Shown here: positions 32,365-44,250 of the stretch, piece by piece
Position numbering within the stretch: position 1 is the first letter of the stretch
Layout of the letters: each line of letters opens with the position of its first letter
Origin: Grammothele lineata
Lineage: Eukaryota > Basidiomycota > Agaricomycetes > Polyporales > Polyporaceae
NCBI GenBank assembly: GCA_002150815.3
Contig: NDFF03000149.1
Location: forward strand, 1 to 64,000
Direction of reading: 5' to 3'
Length of the DNA stretch: 64,000 bases
Position numbers and translations under genes: made by a program
Notes under the pieces: generated by a model
Databases searched by the model: none
Seen by the model: the letters and a program-made list of their open reading frames with translations, nothing else
What the model was told of the DNA's origin: nothing

Positions 32365-34475
32365 TCACTGGCTGCTGCCATGTACGTCGATAATGTATCG
32401 GATGAACTTGGTCCAGCGGCGCTCAAGCTTCCCGTACGCTTTCTCTTTCTCCTCCTCACTTAGACACGAGAACTAGGAGGTAGCCAAAAGTGTCAGAAAG
32501 TGGTCGACGAGTTGTATTCACATACGCAACACTCACCTTGATGCTGTCCCATACGAATTCGCGAAGCGTCGCAATGCCGTTCACTTCACTCGCCACGAAC
32601 ACCTAGTAATACGGTCAGGATGTGGCATCGATATACAGCATCATGTAGGGAAAGCTCGCCTGGAAGAAGTCGAAGGATAGGCCCATGTTGCCAAACACCG
32701 ACGGATCGTCAGAGCATAACGCCACGTGCACGCCATGATTGAGAATTGCGGGCAGGGGATGCATGGGCATGGAACTGGTGAAACGCTAAAAAAACCTCTG
32801 CATGAGGTTCCGGTAATGCTGTGCCGTCGGTACACGTACCAAGATTTCGTTCCTGGTAAATGCTTGTCAGTTCTGGAGTCAACGGAAACGGGTGCTCGAC
32901 TCACGAGATAGGACACATCTCAAGACAGATATCCTTCTCCCTGCATATCTCCATGATCTTGGGGTGCTTGTAGAGCGAGAACCCGTGCCCAATACGTTTG
33001 GTGCCCATCAGAATCGCGTCATATAAGTTCATATCCGCGCTCGAACCATCCCCAATCGTTTCCCCAGCGTGGAAGATGAACGGAATGTGGACACCGAGTT
33101 CCTTTTGGCGCGCCACGAACCGCATGAGCGGCGCATAGTAATGAATGAGGGGCTTGAGCGAGTCCTCGTGCCCGACGAGGTCGAACCCGGCGACGAGGTG
33201 CGGGAACTCCTGCGCGAGCGCGAGGCAGTCCTCGAGGTACCAGTCGAGCTCGTCCGCCTCCATGTGCCGGAGGGTGGAGTAGATGATCCGGGAGCCGACG
33301 AACTCGTCCTCCCGGCCCTGGGCGCGCATGGACGCCTTGACTTCGTTCAGGACGCGGTCGTAGATCTCGAACCAGACACGATGAGGAACGTTTTCCTCGC
33401 CATCTTCGCCCCACATATGCCTACAGTATGTTTATGTGAGCGGCGCATATTGGATCTAAGGAGAGCATATACGCACTTGAACCAGAACAAGATGCGTGGC
33501 TCGACGTACGACACCCCATCTTCAATAGAGGATAAGAGGAATTGTCGGACGTACTCTGTGTAGATGGGAACGTAGCGGAAAAGACCCTGCGCATATAGCC
33601 AGTGAGCAGGTAAACCCCGGTAGTGGGAGCTCTCGAATGACGGCCTACGTTGGATACAGCGAACGTTGTATCAAATTTCTCCCAGATCTGGAGCCATTTT
33701 TTGTTAATTCAACAAGAAGTTCACAACAGCGTGTAGAAAATGACATGCCTTAGCTGTCGTATTGTGCGTGCCATACGCCTCGGACGGATCAATCATGAGC
33801 GCACCAAAGACCCATTTGTCGAAGCCTTCGGGGCCTCCCAGTGCATGGGAGAAGTTTTCACGAGCATTCCTCAGAGGGACCCAGGACCCTGGAGGGTATT
33901 TTGTGTCCGTAAGGCTGGCTATGGCGGTCCATTCGGCCTTCGGGAGGGCCCGAAACTCGGGGAGAACCGCCTTCAAGTTCGTCGCAAAGAGCTCTCTAGG
34001 GGCGCGGACATGGATGGCAGGGTGTTCAAGCGCAAGCTTGAGGAGGACGTCAACACGAACGGTCGCATCAAGGTGCGCGTGCAATAGTCCCCCTTTAGGC
34101 ATCTAGCACGTCTATTGGTATCGTATGCAACGCGTAACACGCAACACTAACCTTGCTCAAAATCTCAAAAATCCTGGTCCCCATAATAGTGTCCCGAGCT
34201 GGACATCGCCTAAGCACCATATATGCGCGGAGATGCACGCAGAATAACTCACAAGTCAAGAACTCCATGCCTGGGAACATCTGCTGCGACCCATGAGGGT
34301 GACTGGATTTGCGGTCCAAGGCCCAGACAGTCTCCGCCTCGGACGTGCGAATTCTCCGAATAATCTCATCTGCGGTACGCTCTTCTGGCGTAAGTACGTG
34401 CGAGCTGGTGTGGTCCGGTCGAAGAGCCCTGTCTTCGAGGATGAGTTGCTCGCGCTTGCTCAGATAGGCGTCCAT
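32365..34475 (-). CDS. Adenosine deaminase, ADGF/CECR1 type, copy 2
   Basis: Ten exons, complement(32365..32472, 32537..32602, 32660..32785, 32840..32852, 32905..33420, 33477..33586, 33658..33687, 33749..34102, 34152..34198, 34253..34475), give 530 aa. It keeps MPKGGLLHAHLD and HAGE, but the C-terminal SSDDP reads CSDDP. Exon lengths match copy 1 closely: 354, 110, 13, 126 and 66 nt are identical, and the fused 516-nt exon equals three copy 1 exons, so two introns differ by loss or gain. Two introns are GC-AG (AAG|GCATGT at 33748 and CAG|GCGAGC at 32659) where copy 1 has GT. No signal peptide. Same predicted reaction as copy 1; the Ser-to-Cys change next to the catalytic Asp pair may alter activity. 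It is divergent from the Csm1 gene over 316 bp. Confidence 0.92.
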
Positions 34476-34791
34476 GACCGTGCGAAAGACTTGCAGGCTT
34501 CGATTCGTGCGGATCTCAGCCAAGTTGGCTCTCCCCAGTACAGACACGAGAGGAGGTTGAAAGAGAGTAGCATGATGGTCGATACGGGCAGCGGCAGGAC
34601 CATTAGACCGGCTCTCCACATGCTCGACATTTTCGGAGGGCACCTTGAAGGAGCGCGCGTGGCTCCAGGTACGGCTCCGTCGCGTAAGCGCCGGCACCGA
34701 GCGCGTTGTTGACAAGCCAAACAAAGGCGCGTGAGAGGCGCGTGCACGCCGCCCGGGACTCGAGCGCGCCGACAAACTCGCCGCAGCCACC
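34476..34791. promoter_or_regulatory. Bidirectional promoter, deaminase copy 2 / Csm1
   Basis: 316 bp separate the two start codons. The - strand frame stays open through part of it, but no upstream ATG is in good context. No TATA box seen. Confidence 0.55.
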
Positions 34792-36625
34792 ATGTCCGAC
34801 GTCTCAGACGACGATTTCGGTATGTCGCCCCCCGCCTCTCACCGCGCTCGAGGACGTCTGAATATGTATCGAGGCCCGCGCACCCCCAGCGAACAACTAC
34901 GGCCCGACCACCCCCGCACCTCCCAAGAAAGGCCGCCCACGCGCCGGCAGCGTCAAGCCGGTGGCTGGCCCGTCCTCTAAACCTTCCGCAAAGGCATCCG
35001 CGTCGAAAAGGGCCACAGCGAACGTGACGAACACTATCGAGCTTGACGATGACGAGGAGGTCGCGGTGGTCGAGCGCACAAAGCCTAAGCGTAAGAAGGT
35101 CGGCGAGGAGGAATCCGAGGAGGTCGTAGCTATTCCCAGTCCCTCGAAGGCCGCGAAGAAGGCTCCAGGACGCTCCACGCCCACGACGAATGGCGTGACG
35201 AAGTCGGCCGCGGCGAAGGGCAAGGGGAAGGCCGAACCACCTCAGAAAGGCGCACAGGTCAATGGGACGACGGCGGACGGGACAGATGTGGGACATGCGA
35301 GCGAAGACGAACCAGAGGAAGAGCCTCCCAACTCTCCCGTTCATCGACCAGCGCGAGGAGGAGTGAAGCAGGCGAAGGCGAAGAACGGTGCTGCTGCTGC
35401 GGCTCGTCAGGCGAAGGCGGAAGAGAAGCTGCTACGCCAGGTAGATAGCCTACGAAGACAGCTGGAACATGCGGAGGAAATGTCGAAAGAGGTGAGTTGC
35501 GCCCGTCTATCTAGTACTTCATGCATAACCATGCATCATGTCGCTCTAGATCTCTGCTCAAAGGGATAAGCTAGCTAAACAGCTAGAGGACGTCTTCCAA
35601 ATCCGTAACACAGAACCTGAGCAAGCACTGGCGGAGTACCGGGCTCATTTTGAGGAGACCGCGCAAAGTAGGTACATACACTCTTTCTAGCGATCCAAAT
35701 TCCTTACCACAGCGCAGAGCATGACGCCCTTGTCAAAGAGCTACAGGCACAGCTAGCTCGGGTGCAGTCGCCGTCTCAAGCCGGGGGCTCATATACCCTG
35801 CACTTTCTCACCCGCGAGGCTGCCGACGAGGAGAAGAAGGCGCAGAGCGAGGAGAACAAGAAGTTGAAGGAGGTCATCAAGCAGCGAGACGCAACGATCG
35901 CCGCCAAGGATAAGCAGATCGCTGACGCCCTGAACGAAAGTTCGTCTCGTACTCATACATCTGATTCCTGCTCTCTGACTGGTTCCTCGCAGTGTCGACA
36001 GTCAAGATGGAGCTCAACGCCGAGATCGAGCGTTCAAAGTCTCTCGCCTCGCGCCCCGCCGGACCTACACTCGCGCGGTCGACCAAGCCGACCGCGCAGG
36101 AGCTACGGAACGCGCCCGTGATCAAGCTATACGAGGACATGACAAACATCCTCGTCACGAACGTCAAGTCCGAGAAGTCGCAGGAGTGGCCGGACTCGGA
36201 GGAGCACACGCTCACGTGCATATACTCCTACAACAACCCGGACGAAGGCGCCTCGTTCTGTACGCCCCGCTTCCCCTTCTTCCGCTCCCGCTCCCTACTC
36301 GACTCGTTGCTGATCGCACATTCTTGCCGCAGCGCTCACCTTCACCCTGCACGACACGTACGACCGCCCAGAAGGCGTGCCCCCAGACGTGCAGCTCAAG
36401 CGCGAGCAGTGCGTGCACAAGGTCAAGTACCAGCCCAAGGACCTCGAGATGCTCGAGCAGGGCGTCGTCGACCGCCTCCAGTTCTTCCGCGACCCGTTCA
36501 TCTTCGCGCGCGACCAGATGACAGTGTTCGTCAAGACGCTCACCGAGACCGTCGCTGCGATCTTCGAGGGCGACGACGGCGAGAGCGGCGCGGAGCCGTC
36601 GGTGGAGGCGATCGTCGTCGATTAG
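34792..36625 (+). CDS. CSM1: Monopolin subunit Csm1/Pcs1-like chromosome segregation protein
   Basis: Six exons (34792..34819, 34890..35491, 35550..35667, 35718..35939, 35993..36259, 36333..36625) encode 509 aa. The N-terminal 200 residues are basic, Lys/Pro/Ser-rich and disordered, with nuclear localisation-like KPKRKK. A coiled coil runs from about 200 to 350. The globular C-terminal domain (about 385-495; VIKLYEDMTNILV, TFTLHDTYDRPEG, FQ/FFRDPFIFARDQ) matches the Csm1/Pcs1 family. In yeasts this protein forms V-shaped dimers at kinetochores and rDNA that bind Mde4/Lrs4. The 28-nt first exon reads MSDVSDDDF and splices to the Ala-Asn-Asn segment; the unspliced frame ends within 190 bp. Confidence 0.88.
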
Positions 36626-37022
36626 GCGGAGGCGGGTTTAGGCTGCGCGTCGTTGGTTTGGTTTGGTTTGGTTTGATTGGCAGACGTACTTATTCTCCTG
36701 GGGACGCTTTGTATTACCCTGTGGCGCAAACTGTAGCGATCCCTCTCGCAGGATGTATATACCATGACATACGCTACCCTTGACTACCCCGCGCTCAAAG
36801 TGAACTTTCTGTCGACTCGTCCGCGTGGTCTCGCCTTGCTGTGTGCCTGGCGTAGTAAACCTAACTTCACCGCGTTTATGCGGACTGCGCGACGTTTTCT
36901 CTTTTGGTCCTGGTGCACTTTTGATTCGACTTCTAACCGGCTGCCTCGTCGGCTTCAGGCCGCACCTTACCCGCCATCCAGTCAGCAAATGCACCTGCCG
37001 ACACTTCACCACCCAAACCCCC
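36626..37022. other. Convergent spacer between Csm1 and asparaginase
   Basis: 397 bp with 3' ends from both sides. Contains GGTTT tandem copies at about 36654-36674. Long Pro/Arg frames that extend from here across the asparaginase gene on the + strand are artefacts of its high GC3. Confidence 0.45.
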
Positions 37023-39586
37023 TCACGCGCCCCGCCCATCCCTCTCCTCCACCTCCGCCCCGGCCTTCCTCCACACCCCCAACGCCACCTCGTCCCTCCC
37101 CCTCACCGCCCTCTCCACCGCCACGCCCACGAACCCGCCCTCGACGTCCGCCCCGCCCAGGTTCGCGCCCGCCCGCACCAGCAGCTCCACGAGCGCCCCG
37201 TGGCCCTGCCGCGCGGCGTAGTACAGCGGGGTGTGCCCGAGCGCGTCGCGCACGTGCACCAATGCCCCGGCCTCGAGCAGCGTCTCCGCTGCGCGCAGGG
37301 CGCCAGAGAGGGCTGCGGCGTGTAAGGGGGCGCGCCCGGAGGCGGCGTCGAGGCAGTTCGCGAGGCCGCCCCCTACGGCTACCCTGGGGCCGTCCGTGGA
37401 AGGGGAGGAGGTGGAGGGGCCGGCTTCGGCGGCGAGGCAGAAGGCGAGCCCGGGGACGTCGTCGCGCGCCGCGGCGAGGTGGACGAGGAACGGGAAGAGC
37501 GCGCTCTCGGTCGACGCGGCCTCGGCGGCTGTCCAGCTCCACGGCGCAGTCGCGCGGTCCGCGATCTCGTCAGCTTCCGCGTCCGCCCCATCGATTGTGA
37601 TCCTGGGCGGGCGTGCGCCCCCGGCCCCGGCGGCGGAGGGCGGGGCGGCGAGGCGGACGACCTGGGAGAGGAGGCCCTGGATGTTGTCGAGCGACTGGCC
37701 GATCGAGGTCGGCTGGGCGAGCGCGGCGGGGATCTTGCTCTCGGGCAGGGTGAGCTCGCCGCGGAGGGGCGTGCCGATGAGCGCGCGGACCTGCGCGACG
37801 CTCAGCTCGGGCTTGGAGAGGAGGTAGCTCAGCTTGGTGAGCGCGCACTGCGGGTAAGGGTGGGGTTAGGCTGCGGGGGAGTGGACGGACGGGCGGGCGG
37901 GGGCGGTGGATGCGCGGCGGGCGCGAACTTACCTCTGGCGTCATGTCGCCTCCGGGCACGACGCCGGATTGCAGGAGGCTGCGTCCGGTCTCGTAGGCGT
38001 CTGAGACGGAGCCCTTGCTGCATTGGGTGATGGCGACGATGACGACTCCGTTGTCGCACGCTTCCTTGAGGGCTTCGACGAGGTCCGCGCGTTGCGGAGC
38101 GTTACCCGCACCGTATGTCTCTAGCACGACACCGCGCGTCGGCGGCATGAGGAACGCGCGGATAGTCGCCCCGGTGATGCCAGGAAATAGACGTAGAGTT
38201 GCTGTTCGCGCACGAATGATTACCGCTTGAAGTTGTGCGGAGGTTAGACTGCTTACCGACATGTGGGCTCATAACTGCGGACGGTGTTAGGACGTTCAAG
38301 CTATTGGATACCGGTGCACGTACACTTGTGAGATCGGAACCGCTTTAAGTTAGTCTGCCGCATTACGTCCTGCCAGTTAACGACGATGTCTATTCCAACT
38401 GTATGATCACGTTTCAGAAGAGGCGTTCACAGCAGACAGCCGAACGACGAACCATTCACGAGCGGGCGGAAGTTGGGACTATTGAACGCATTCAGGTCGT
38501 ATGATGACATTTTCGAAACCCTGTTCCCACGAAACAGGGTATGATTGAAGTAGAGACAGCACTCTGCCATGACGCGTTAGACGGCTTTGACGCAAAGGTC
38601 AAGGAAGGTTTGAAGGCCTCACGTACCGGGGATGATATAGTGGCCCGCGATGACCAATGCTCCGAGAAGGTTATCCACCGCATCGTTGCGCAATTGAGAC
38701 ATCGGGATTTGTGCTCCGGTAACAACCTACTAAGTTGGCATCAGTGGCGAATATAACTGAAAACATGTCCCACATACAACTGTTTTTCCGAGGTCCTCCA
38801 GCATAAAACTAAGCGCAGACGATGTGTAGGACATGGTATCTGTCCCGTGCAGAATTACGAAGCCGTCAAAGTTTGAGTAGTTGAGTTCTATGTCGGTGGC
38901 GATTCTAATCCAGTCTGCGCTGAGACGCGGTACACGAAGCTCAGCAATCCAGTAGCGGAGGAGAATATGGAAACTCAAAAATTACCCTGAATCTCTATGT
39001 TGCTGCTATCTAACAACGGATGCCACTGCATGCGCATTGAGTGACGCGTATTCTCAATTAATATATCAACCAATGCGATGCGTACCTCAAGGACTGCGTA
39101 GCGGATGCGCTTCCTGTTTCCGCCCGGGCCGCTGCTCCTGGGAGTGACGAGCGTCGGTAACTGAGCCTCGTACACGTCCTCCGATATCTTTTTGCAGACA
39201 GGCTGGCGCGGTAACAGCTGTTCTGTAGTGGGCGCGAGGTGCTCCGGCATACCAATCGGGCGTGATGATCGGACGGGCAAAGTGAGGGCTTGGTGTGCTG
39301 GGCCGCGCGCTCCGTCGCGGTTCGGAGATGGCTCGCGGCTACAGAGCGTGGTTCCCGTGGGACTGCCCTTGGAGCTGTTTGTCCACCGACGGTAGCCTTC
39401 GAGCGAGGCAGAGTGGGAAAAAAGCGACTCTTCGAGCGGGTCGTGGAAGCGGTGCTGGCTGTGGAGGGTCTCGGTAAGGAAGTAGGGCTCGGGCACGTAT
39501 CCGTGCTGGCTGAATATCATGTTGATGGTGCCGCCTGTGTTGAGGATGAGCACCCTGGACTCGTCGGAGGAATGGGAGAAGTCCAT
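37023..39586 (-). CDS. L-asparaginase type I with C-terminal ankyrin repeats
   Basis: Nine exons, complement(37023..37847, 37933..38201, 38257..38274, 38324..38398, 38453..38563, 38627..38726, 38778..38914, 38986..39025, 39086..39586), encode 691 aa. Catalytic signatures are present: NTGGTI (Thr20) and HGTDTM (Thr205-Asp206), then VVTGAQIPMSQLRND and the HVG-x-LRLFPGI block, which is interrupted by an 18-nt exon. Residues from about 540 contain ankyrin units (GRAPLHAAALSGAL, GHTPLYYAARQGHG). It hydrolyses L-asparagine to aspartate and ammonia. The asparaginase-ankyrin fusion is the usual form of the cytosolic enzyme in fungi and animals. An insert of about 110 residues after the first motif is Ser/Pro-rich. 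It is divergent from tryptophan synthase over only 206 bp. Confidence 0.93.
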
Positions 39587-39792
39587 GATGGAGAGAAGCA
39601 AGGGGAGTTGTGGTTGAGAGCGAAGCGGGCTGCGCAAACTTGTCCGGGGTAAGCTCGGCTAGATTAGATTAGGAGTCAGCCTGATCTCGATCTTTTTATC
39701 GAAAGGGGAAGCTGCTCTCTCCCCTCCCTCACATAAAATGACTGGTCGTCCGCGCCTGACTCGTTCGCCATCCCTCTTTCCCCTCGCCCACC
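39587..39792. promoter_or_regulatory. Bidirectional promoter, asparaginase / tryptophan synthase
   Basis: 206 bp separate the start codons of two amino-acid enzymes. It contains CTAGATTAGATTAGGAGTCA at 39659-39678. The GAGTCA part resembles, but does not exactly equal, the TGASTCA site bound by Gcn4/CpcA-type bZIP factors. Confidence 0.5.
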
Positions 39793-42603
39793 ATGCAGAC
39801 CCTCAAGAAGGTGTTTGAGGAAAAGAACCAATCTGTGCGTTGTTCTCTGCCGCCGCGCGCTCTCGCTGCTCACGATGCGGGCAGACGAGCCCCGCGTTCG
39901 TCACCTTCGTGACGGCGGGGTACCCCACAGTCCAGGACACGGTCCCCATCCTCCTCGCCATGCAAGAGGGAGGCTCGGATGTCATAGAACTTGGCGTTCC
40001 CTTCTCCGATCCTATGGCGGATGGGCCAGCTATCCAGGAGACGAACGCGGTACGTCCGTCCTCCTTCCCTTCTCGTCTTTGCCGAGTTCTCCGGAGCGCG
40101 TCTACATCCGCCGTTACACGCCCATCGTTATGTGATTCCATCACGTATATACCCGTCCAACCTTCGCTGCGACAGCTTCCCAGATTCCCAATTCTACCTT
40201 GTACCTACGCTCCACGTATAGCTTGGACGCGCATCTGCGCCTTGCCAGCGAGAGGTGACTCATGTCCCGCCCCATAGGTCGCGCTCAAGAATGAGGTGGA
40301 TTACGTTCAATGTCTTGGGATGATCAGGGAAGCGCGTAGCAAAGGTCTTACCGTCCCCGTGCTCCTTATGGGTGAGTTGATTCTCACCTCCGTTCTACGC
40401 GAGCTTGGTAGAGAAGGAACTATCCAGGCTACTATAATCCTATACTTGCCCACGGCGAGGATAAGGCCATCCAAGACGCTGCGGAGGCAGGCGCCAACGG
40501 TTACATTCTAGTGGACCTTCCCCCGGAGGAGGCTGTCGCCTTCCGCAACAAGTGCCGCGCGGTCGGGTGAGTGGGGAATGTCGACTCCCTTTCTTTAGCC
40601 GGAGCTCATTATCTCCAAGCCTGTCCTATGTCCCTCTCATCGCACCCTCAACAACACTAGCCCGTATAGAGTTCCTTGCTTCCATTGCCGATACGTTCAT
40701 CTACGTCGTCTCAAAAGTGAGTAGTCCGCTATATAAAACGCTGTTCTAGCAGATACATACACTTACTGTCCGGATGCCAACGTAGATGGGTACCACGGGA
40801 TCATCTGTCTCGGGGACAATGAACACCGCACTGCCCGACCTCATCTCGCGCATCCGAGACTACACCGATGTACCTCTAGCAGTCGGGTTTGGTGTTGCCA
40901 CGCGTGCACACTTCGACCTCGTCGCAGATGCCGGTGCGGACGGCGTCGTTATTGGCAGTCGTCTAATCTCCGTCATCAAGTCCGCCTCTGCCGGTGAGGT
41001 GTCGAAGAAGGTCGAAGAGTACTGCCGTGAGATCAGCTTGAAGGGTCAACCGCCTAAGCGACCCTCTGCTCCCCGTACCGCATCGACTCGGTCCCGGCCT
41101 TCATTGAAGTCTACGATCTCTGCGGAATCCGCTCACCAGACCCTCCTTCCTCCCCGGTTCGGCGAGTTCGGTGGGCAGTATGTACCAGAGGCGCTCTGGG
41201 ACTGCTTGGTCGAGCTGGAGGAGGCGCACAACTCCGCAATGAAAGACCCCGAGTTCATCAAGGAGTGGGAGAGCTTCTACGGTTACATGAACAGGCCGTC
41301 CAACTTGTACAAGGCCGAGCAGCTGTCCGCGCACGCCGGCGGCGCCACAATCTGGTTGAAGCGCGAGGACCTGTGCGTTTTCGTATCGTCAATGATCCTT
41401 GATCTCACAATTAACGCCACGCCTCAGGAACCACACGGGCTCTCACAAGATTAACAACGCGATCGGACAGGTGAGACGGCCGGTTTTAGACGTCTACCGA
41501 ATCGGGCCCTCATTGTCTTACCCTCGTAGATCCTGCTCGCCAAGAGGATAGGGAAGACTCGTATCATCGCTGAGACCGGTGCCGGACAGCACGGCGTCGC
41601 TACTGCAACCGCCTGCGCCCGGTTCGGCCTCGAGTGCGTCATCTACATGGGCGCCGAGGACGTGCGCCGGCAGGCGCTGAACGTCTTCCGCATCCGCATG
41701 CTCGGCGGGAAAGTCGTCCCCGTCCACTCCGGCTCGTGCACCCTCAAGGACGCCGTGAACGAGGCCCTGCGCGACTGGGTCACGAACCTCTCGAACACAC
41801 ACTACCTCCTCGGCTCCGCGATCGGCCCGCACCCGTTCCCGACCATCGTGCGCGACTTCCAGCGCGTGATCGGGAAGGAGATCAAGGAGCAGCTCCGCGC
41901 GCAGACGGGCAAGCTGCCCGACGCGGTCGTCGCGTGCGTCGGGGGCGGGAGCAACGCGATCGGCACCTTCTACGACTTCATCCCGGACAAGAGCGTGCGG
42001 CTCGTCGGCGTCGAGGCGGGCGGCGAGGGCCTCGACGGGGAGCGCCACAGCGCGACGCTGAGCAAGGGCCAGACGGGCGTGTTCCACGGCGTGCGCACGT
42101 ACGTGCTCCAGTCGGAGGGGGGGCAGATCATGGAGACGCACTCGGTCAGCGCGGGCTTGGACTACCCCGGTGTCGGCCCCGAGCACGCGTGGCTTAAGGA
42201 CTCGGGCCGCGCGCAGTACACGGTCGCCACGGACGAGGAGGCGCTGCGTGGGTTCAGGCTGCTCACCCAGAAGGAGGGCATCATTCCGGGTGAGTCGCCG
42301 TTCTGGGGGTGATTGTTCGAGAGGACGCTAACGGATCTCATACCTCGTGTGTAGCCTTGGAGTCGTCCCATGCCATCTGGGGCGGCGTAGAGCTTGCGAA
42401 GACCCTTCCCAAGGATGCCAACGTCGTCATTGTACGCCTATTCCCTGTTTCACCTACGACATATCCTGTCGAAGGATTGCTGACGCCACAATCCACAGTG
42501 CCTGTCGGGACGTGGTGACAAGGACGTAGAGCAGATCTCGCAGCTCCTGCCTGGCAAGTGGGAACAGAAGCTCGATTGGTACATCTCGGACAATCAGGTG
42601 TGA
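39793..42603 (+). CDS. TRP5: Bifunctional tryptophan synthase (alpha-beta fusion)
   Basis: Ten exons (39793..39834, 39885..40049, 40278..40371, 40428..40566, 40620..40716, 40786..41372, 41428..41470, 41530..42289, 42355..42431, 42499..42603) encode 702 aa. The alpha half (about 1-255) has VTAGYP, the catalytic ELGVPFSDP segment, and VGFGVAT. A linker of about 45 residues rich in Pro/Ser/Thr follows. The beta half starts at [12 protein letters not shown], with the PLP lysine in [10 protein letters not shown] (Lys382), ETGAGQHG, and GGGSNAIG. It converts indole-3-glycerol phosphate plus serine to tryptophan in the cytosol. Length and fused order match fungal enzymes. Intron 2, 228 bp, is long for this window; the acceptor CCATAG at 40277 keeps the frame. 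Confidence 0.97.
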
Positions 42604-43629
42604 GGGACCACGAACGGCAGAATTAGACCAGATGTCGGAGTGGAAACAAAGGTAGACAGAAATGATCGAAGAGGAGAGCCGTGTACGAGCGAGTTGCCAA
42701 TCTAGTGACGATCCCAAAAAAAGAGCGAAACCACGCTGCCCCGAGAGCCCGCCGCGAGCGCACCCGCAGTGAGCCACTCCCCCCAATATCACGGGCCCCA
42801 CGAGGCGACAGGAGGGTCAAAGCGAATTCATACGACATTGCCCCAGCGTGTGGCGATGCGCAGATCAGAAGCATGCAAATCTATGGAAATCCACCGTGAG
42901 GTTCGCATCCCTCTTGCTGTGTCTTTCTGGTATTCACCGAAGTTCTCGAGGCCGTGGGGGGCGGTGCGCCTCGCCGTTGCTTGTAGGCAAACCCGTCCGC
43001 GAAGCTTGAATTCTGGAGCCTCGCCGGGGTCGACATAACCCGATGCCCACCAATATTCCCACCGCAGCATAGGTGGACAATGACCAGCATACTACGGTGG
43101 CACTTAAAGGCATCCCGACGGGTGCGGACGGGCGGCGTCCAGGCCGCAATCGGCCGTCCGATTGCGTATGTTTCCCAAAACGTCCAGCGGGCGATTCAAA
43201 TCTCGATCTTTGACACAGGTGAGGGTGGCACTCAATAGGTGTTCCCGTTTGTTGGGCGGTGCCTAGCGGCTCTGCTAGCAGGACGGCGGGAACAAAGACA
43301 TCATTATGCCGGGACCCCTAAGGGAGCACCGACGTGGTGCGTATTCGACGCGGCACGCGGCGCCGGTCCCGCGGGGGGCCACGCACTTGCACGAGCTGGC
43401 CTCGGGTCTTGATTATGGGGCGTTGGAATATTGTGCTCCATGAGACAGGCGCGCAGGCGTGGTTTTCATATATAAGACTCTGGGCTGTGACGGAGAGGGC
43501 CAGTGCTTCTCGCTCAGGGCAGCCTTCTGAAACCACTACCGTCGGACTTCGAGTCGGTCCTGCCGTGCATCTCATCATCTGTCTTTTAATCGCACGTCTT
43601 CAAGTCCCAACTCTCTCAAGTTTCCAGCA
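42604..43629. promoter_or_regulatory. Intergenic region with TATA box
   Basis: About 1 kb. A TATA element, CATATATAAG, at 43468-43477 lies about 155 bp before the start of the next gene. No supported gene inside; a frame at 43334-43999 + overlaps the next gene in the wrong frame. Confidence 0.6.
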
Positions 43630-44250
43630 ATGGATCAGACGAACGCCTACGTCCCTCAGAACGCTCCCCAGCCCGTCCAGTGAGTGCCATTCTATCCTAC
43701 GCTCCGTCTATATTCTCCCCCGGCCACCATCCTCTCCACGGCCGCATGCCACTTTTTTCCTAACCGCGTTCGCATGTGCAGGGCTCCCACCGTGGCCGCG
43801 CCCGCGCCCGCTCCCGCCGCCAACGCCGTGGCTGGCCCCGCCCCTGCTCAGCCGCCCCCGGGCCCGGCGCAAATTCCCGCAGCCCCCGTGGCCCCTGCTC
43901 AACCGCCCGCACAAGTCGCAGCGGGGCAGGCCGTTCCTCCTGTACCCCTTGCGCCCCCTGCACCCGTGCAACAACTCCAGCAAGCTTTCGCTGGGCTAGC
44001 TATCGAGGCACCGATCCCTATGCGAGCACCAGTCCAAGGTCCCTTTCACCCGGACCCAAACCCCGTGGATCTGCCGGGGGCTCTGACTGCCTCCGACCCG
44101 TACGAGACTGAAGAGCGGCAGTCATCGCAGCTGCCGTTTCCTTTTGACTTGTTCGAACACGAAGATTACTTTGTTCGAGATCTGTGGGTTCCGGGCACAT
44201 TTGGCAGCGGACTCGGAAATCAGTTCTACAACTTCTACGGAGGCCGATAA
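43630..44250 (+). CDS. Pro/Ala-rich protein of unknown function
   Basis: Two exons (43630..43679, 43782..44250) encode 172 aa. After MDQTNAYVPQNAP the first 100 residues are almost only Pro, Ala, Val and Gln. The C-terminal 70 residues are different: acidic and aromatic, with SQLPFPFDLFEHEDYF and an ending GNQFYNFYGGR. No signal peptide or membrane helix is seen. I do not recognise the family. A strong TATA box and a clean GTGAGT..GCAG intron support expression. A structural, transcription-related or condensate role would be guesswork. It shares layout (short first exon, Pro/Ala block, TATA promoter) but no clear sequence similarity with the next gene. Confidence 0.65.

Noticed and set aside
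34095..34793. Extending deaminase copy 2 upstream to 34793
   Set aside because: The added residues are unrelated to copy 1, and the ATG at 34475 aligns with the copy 1 start.
36764..37600. 278-codon + strand frame rich in Pro and Arg
   Set aside because: Antisense shadow of the last asparaginase exon, which has extreme GC3.
41518..42197. Long frames opposite and within tryptophan synthase
   Set aside because: Frame shadows of the beta-subunit exon.
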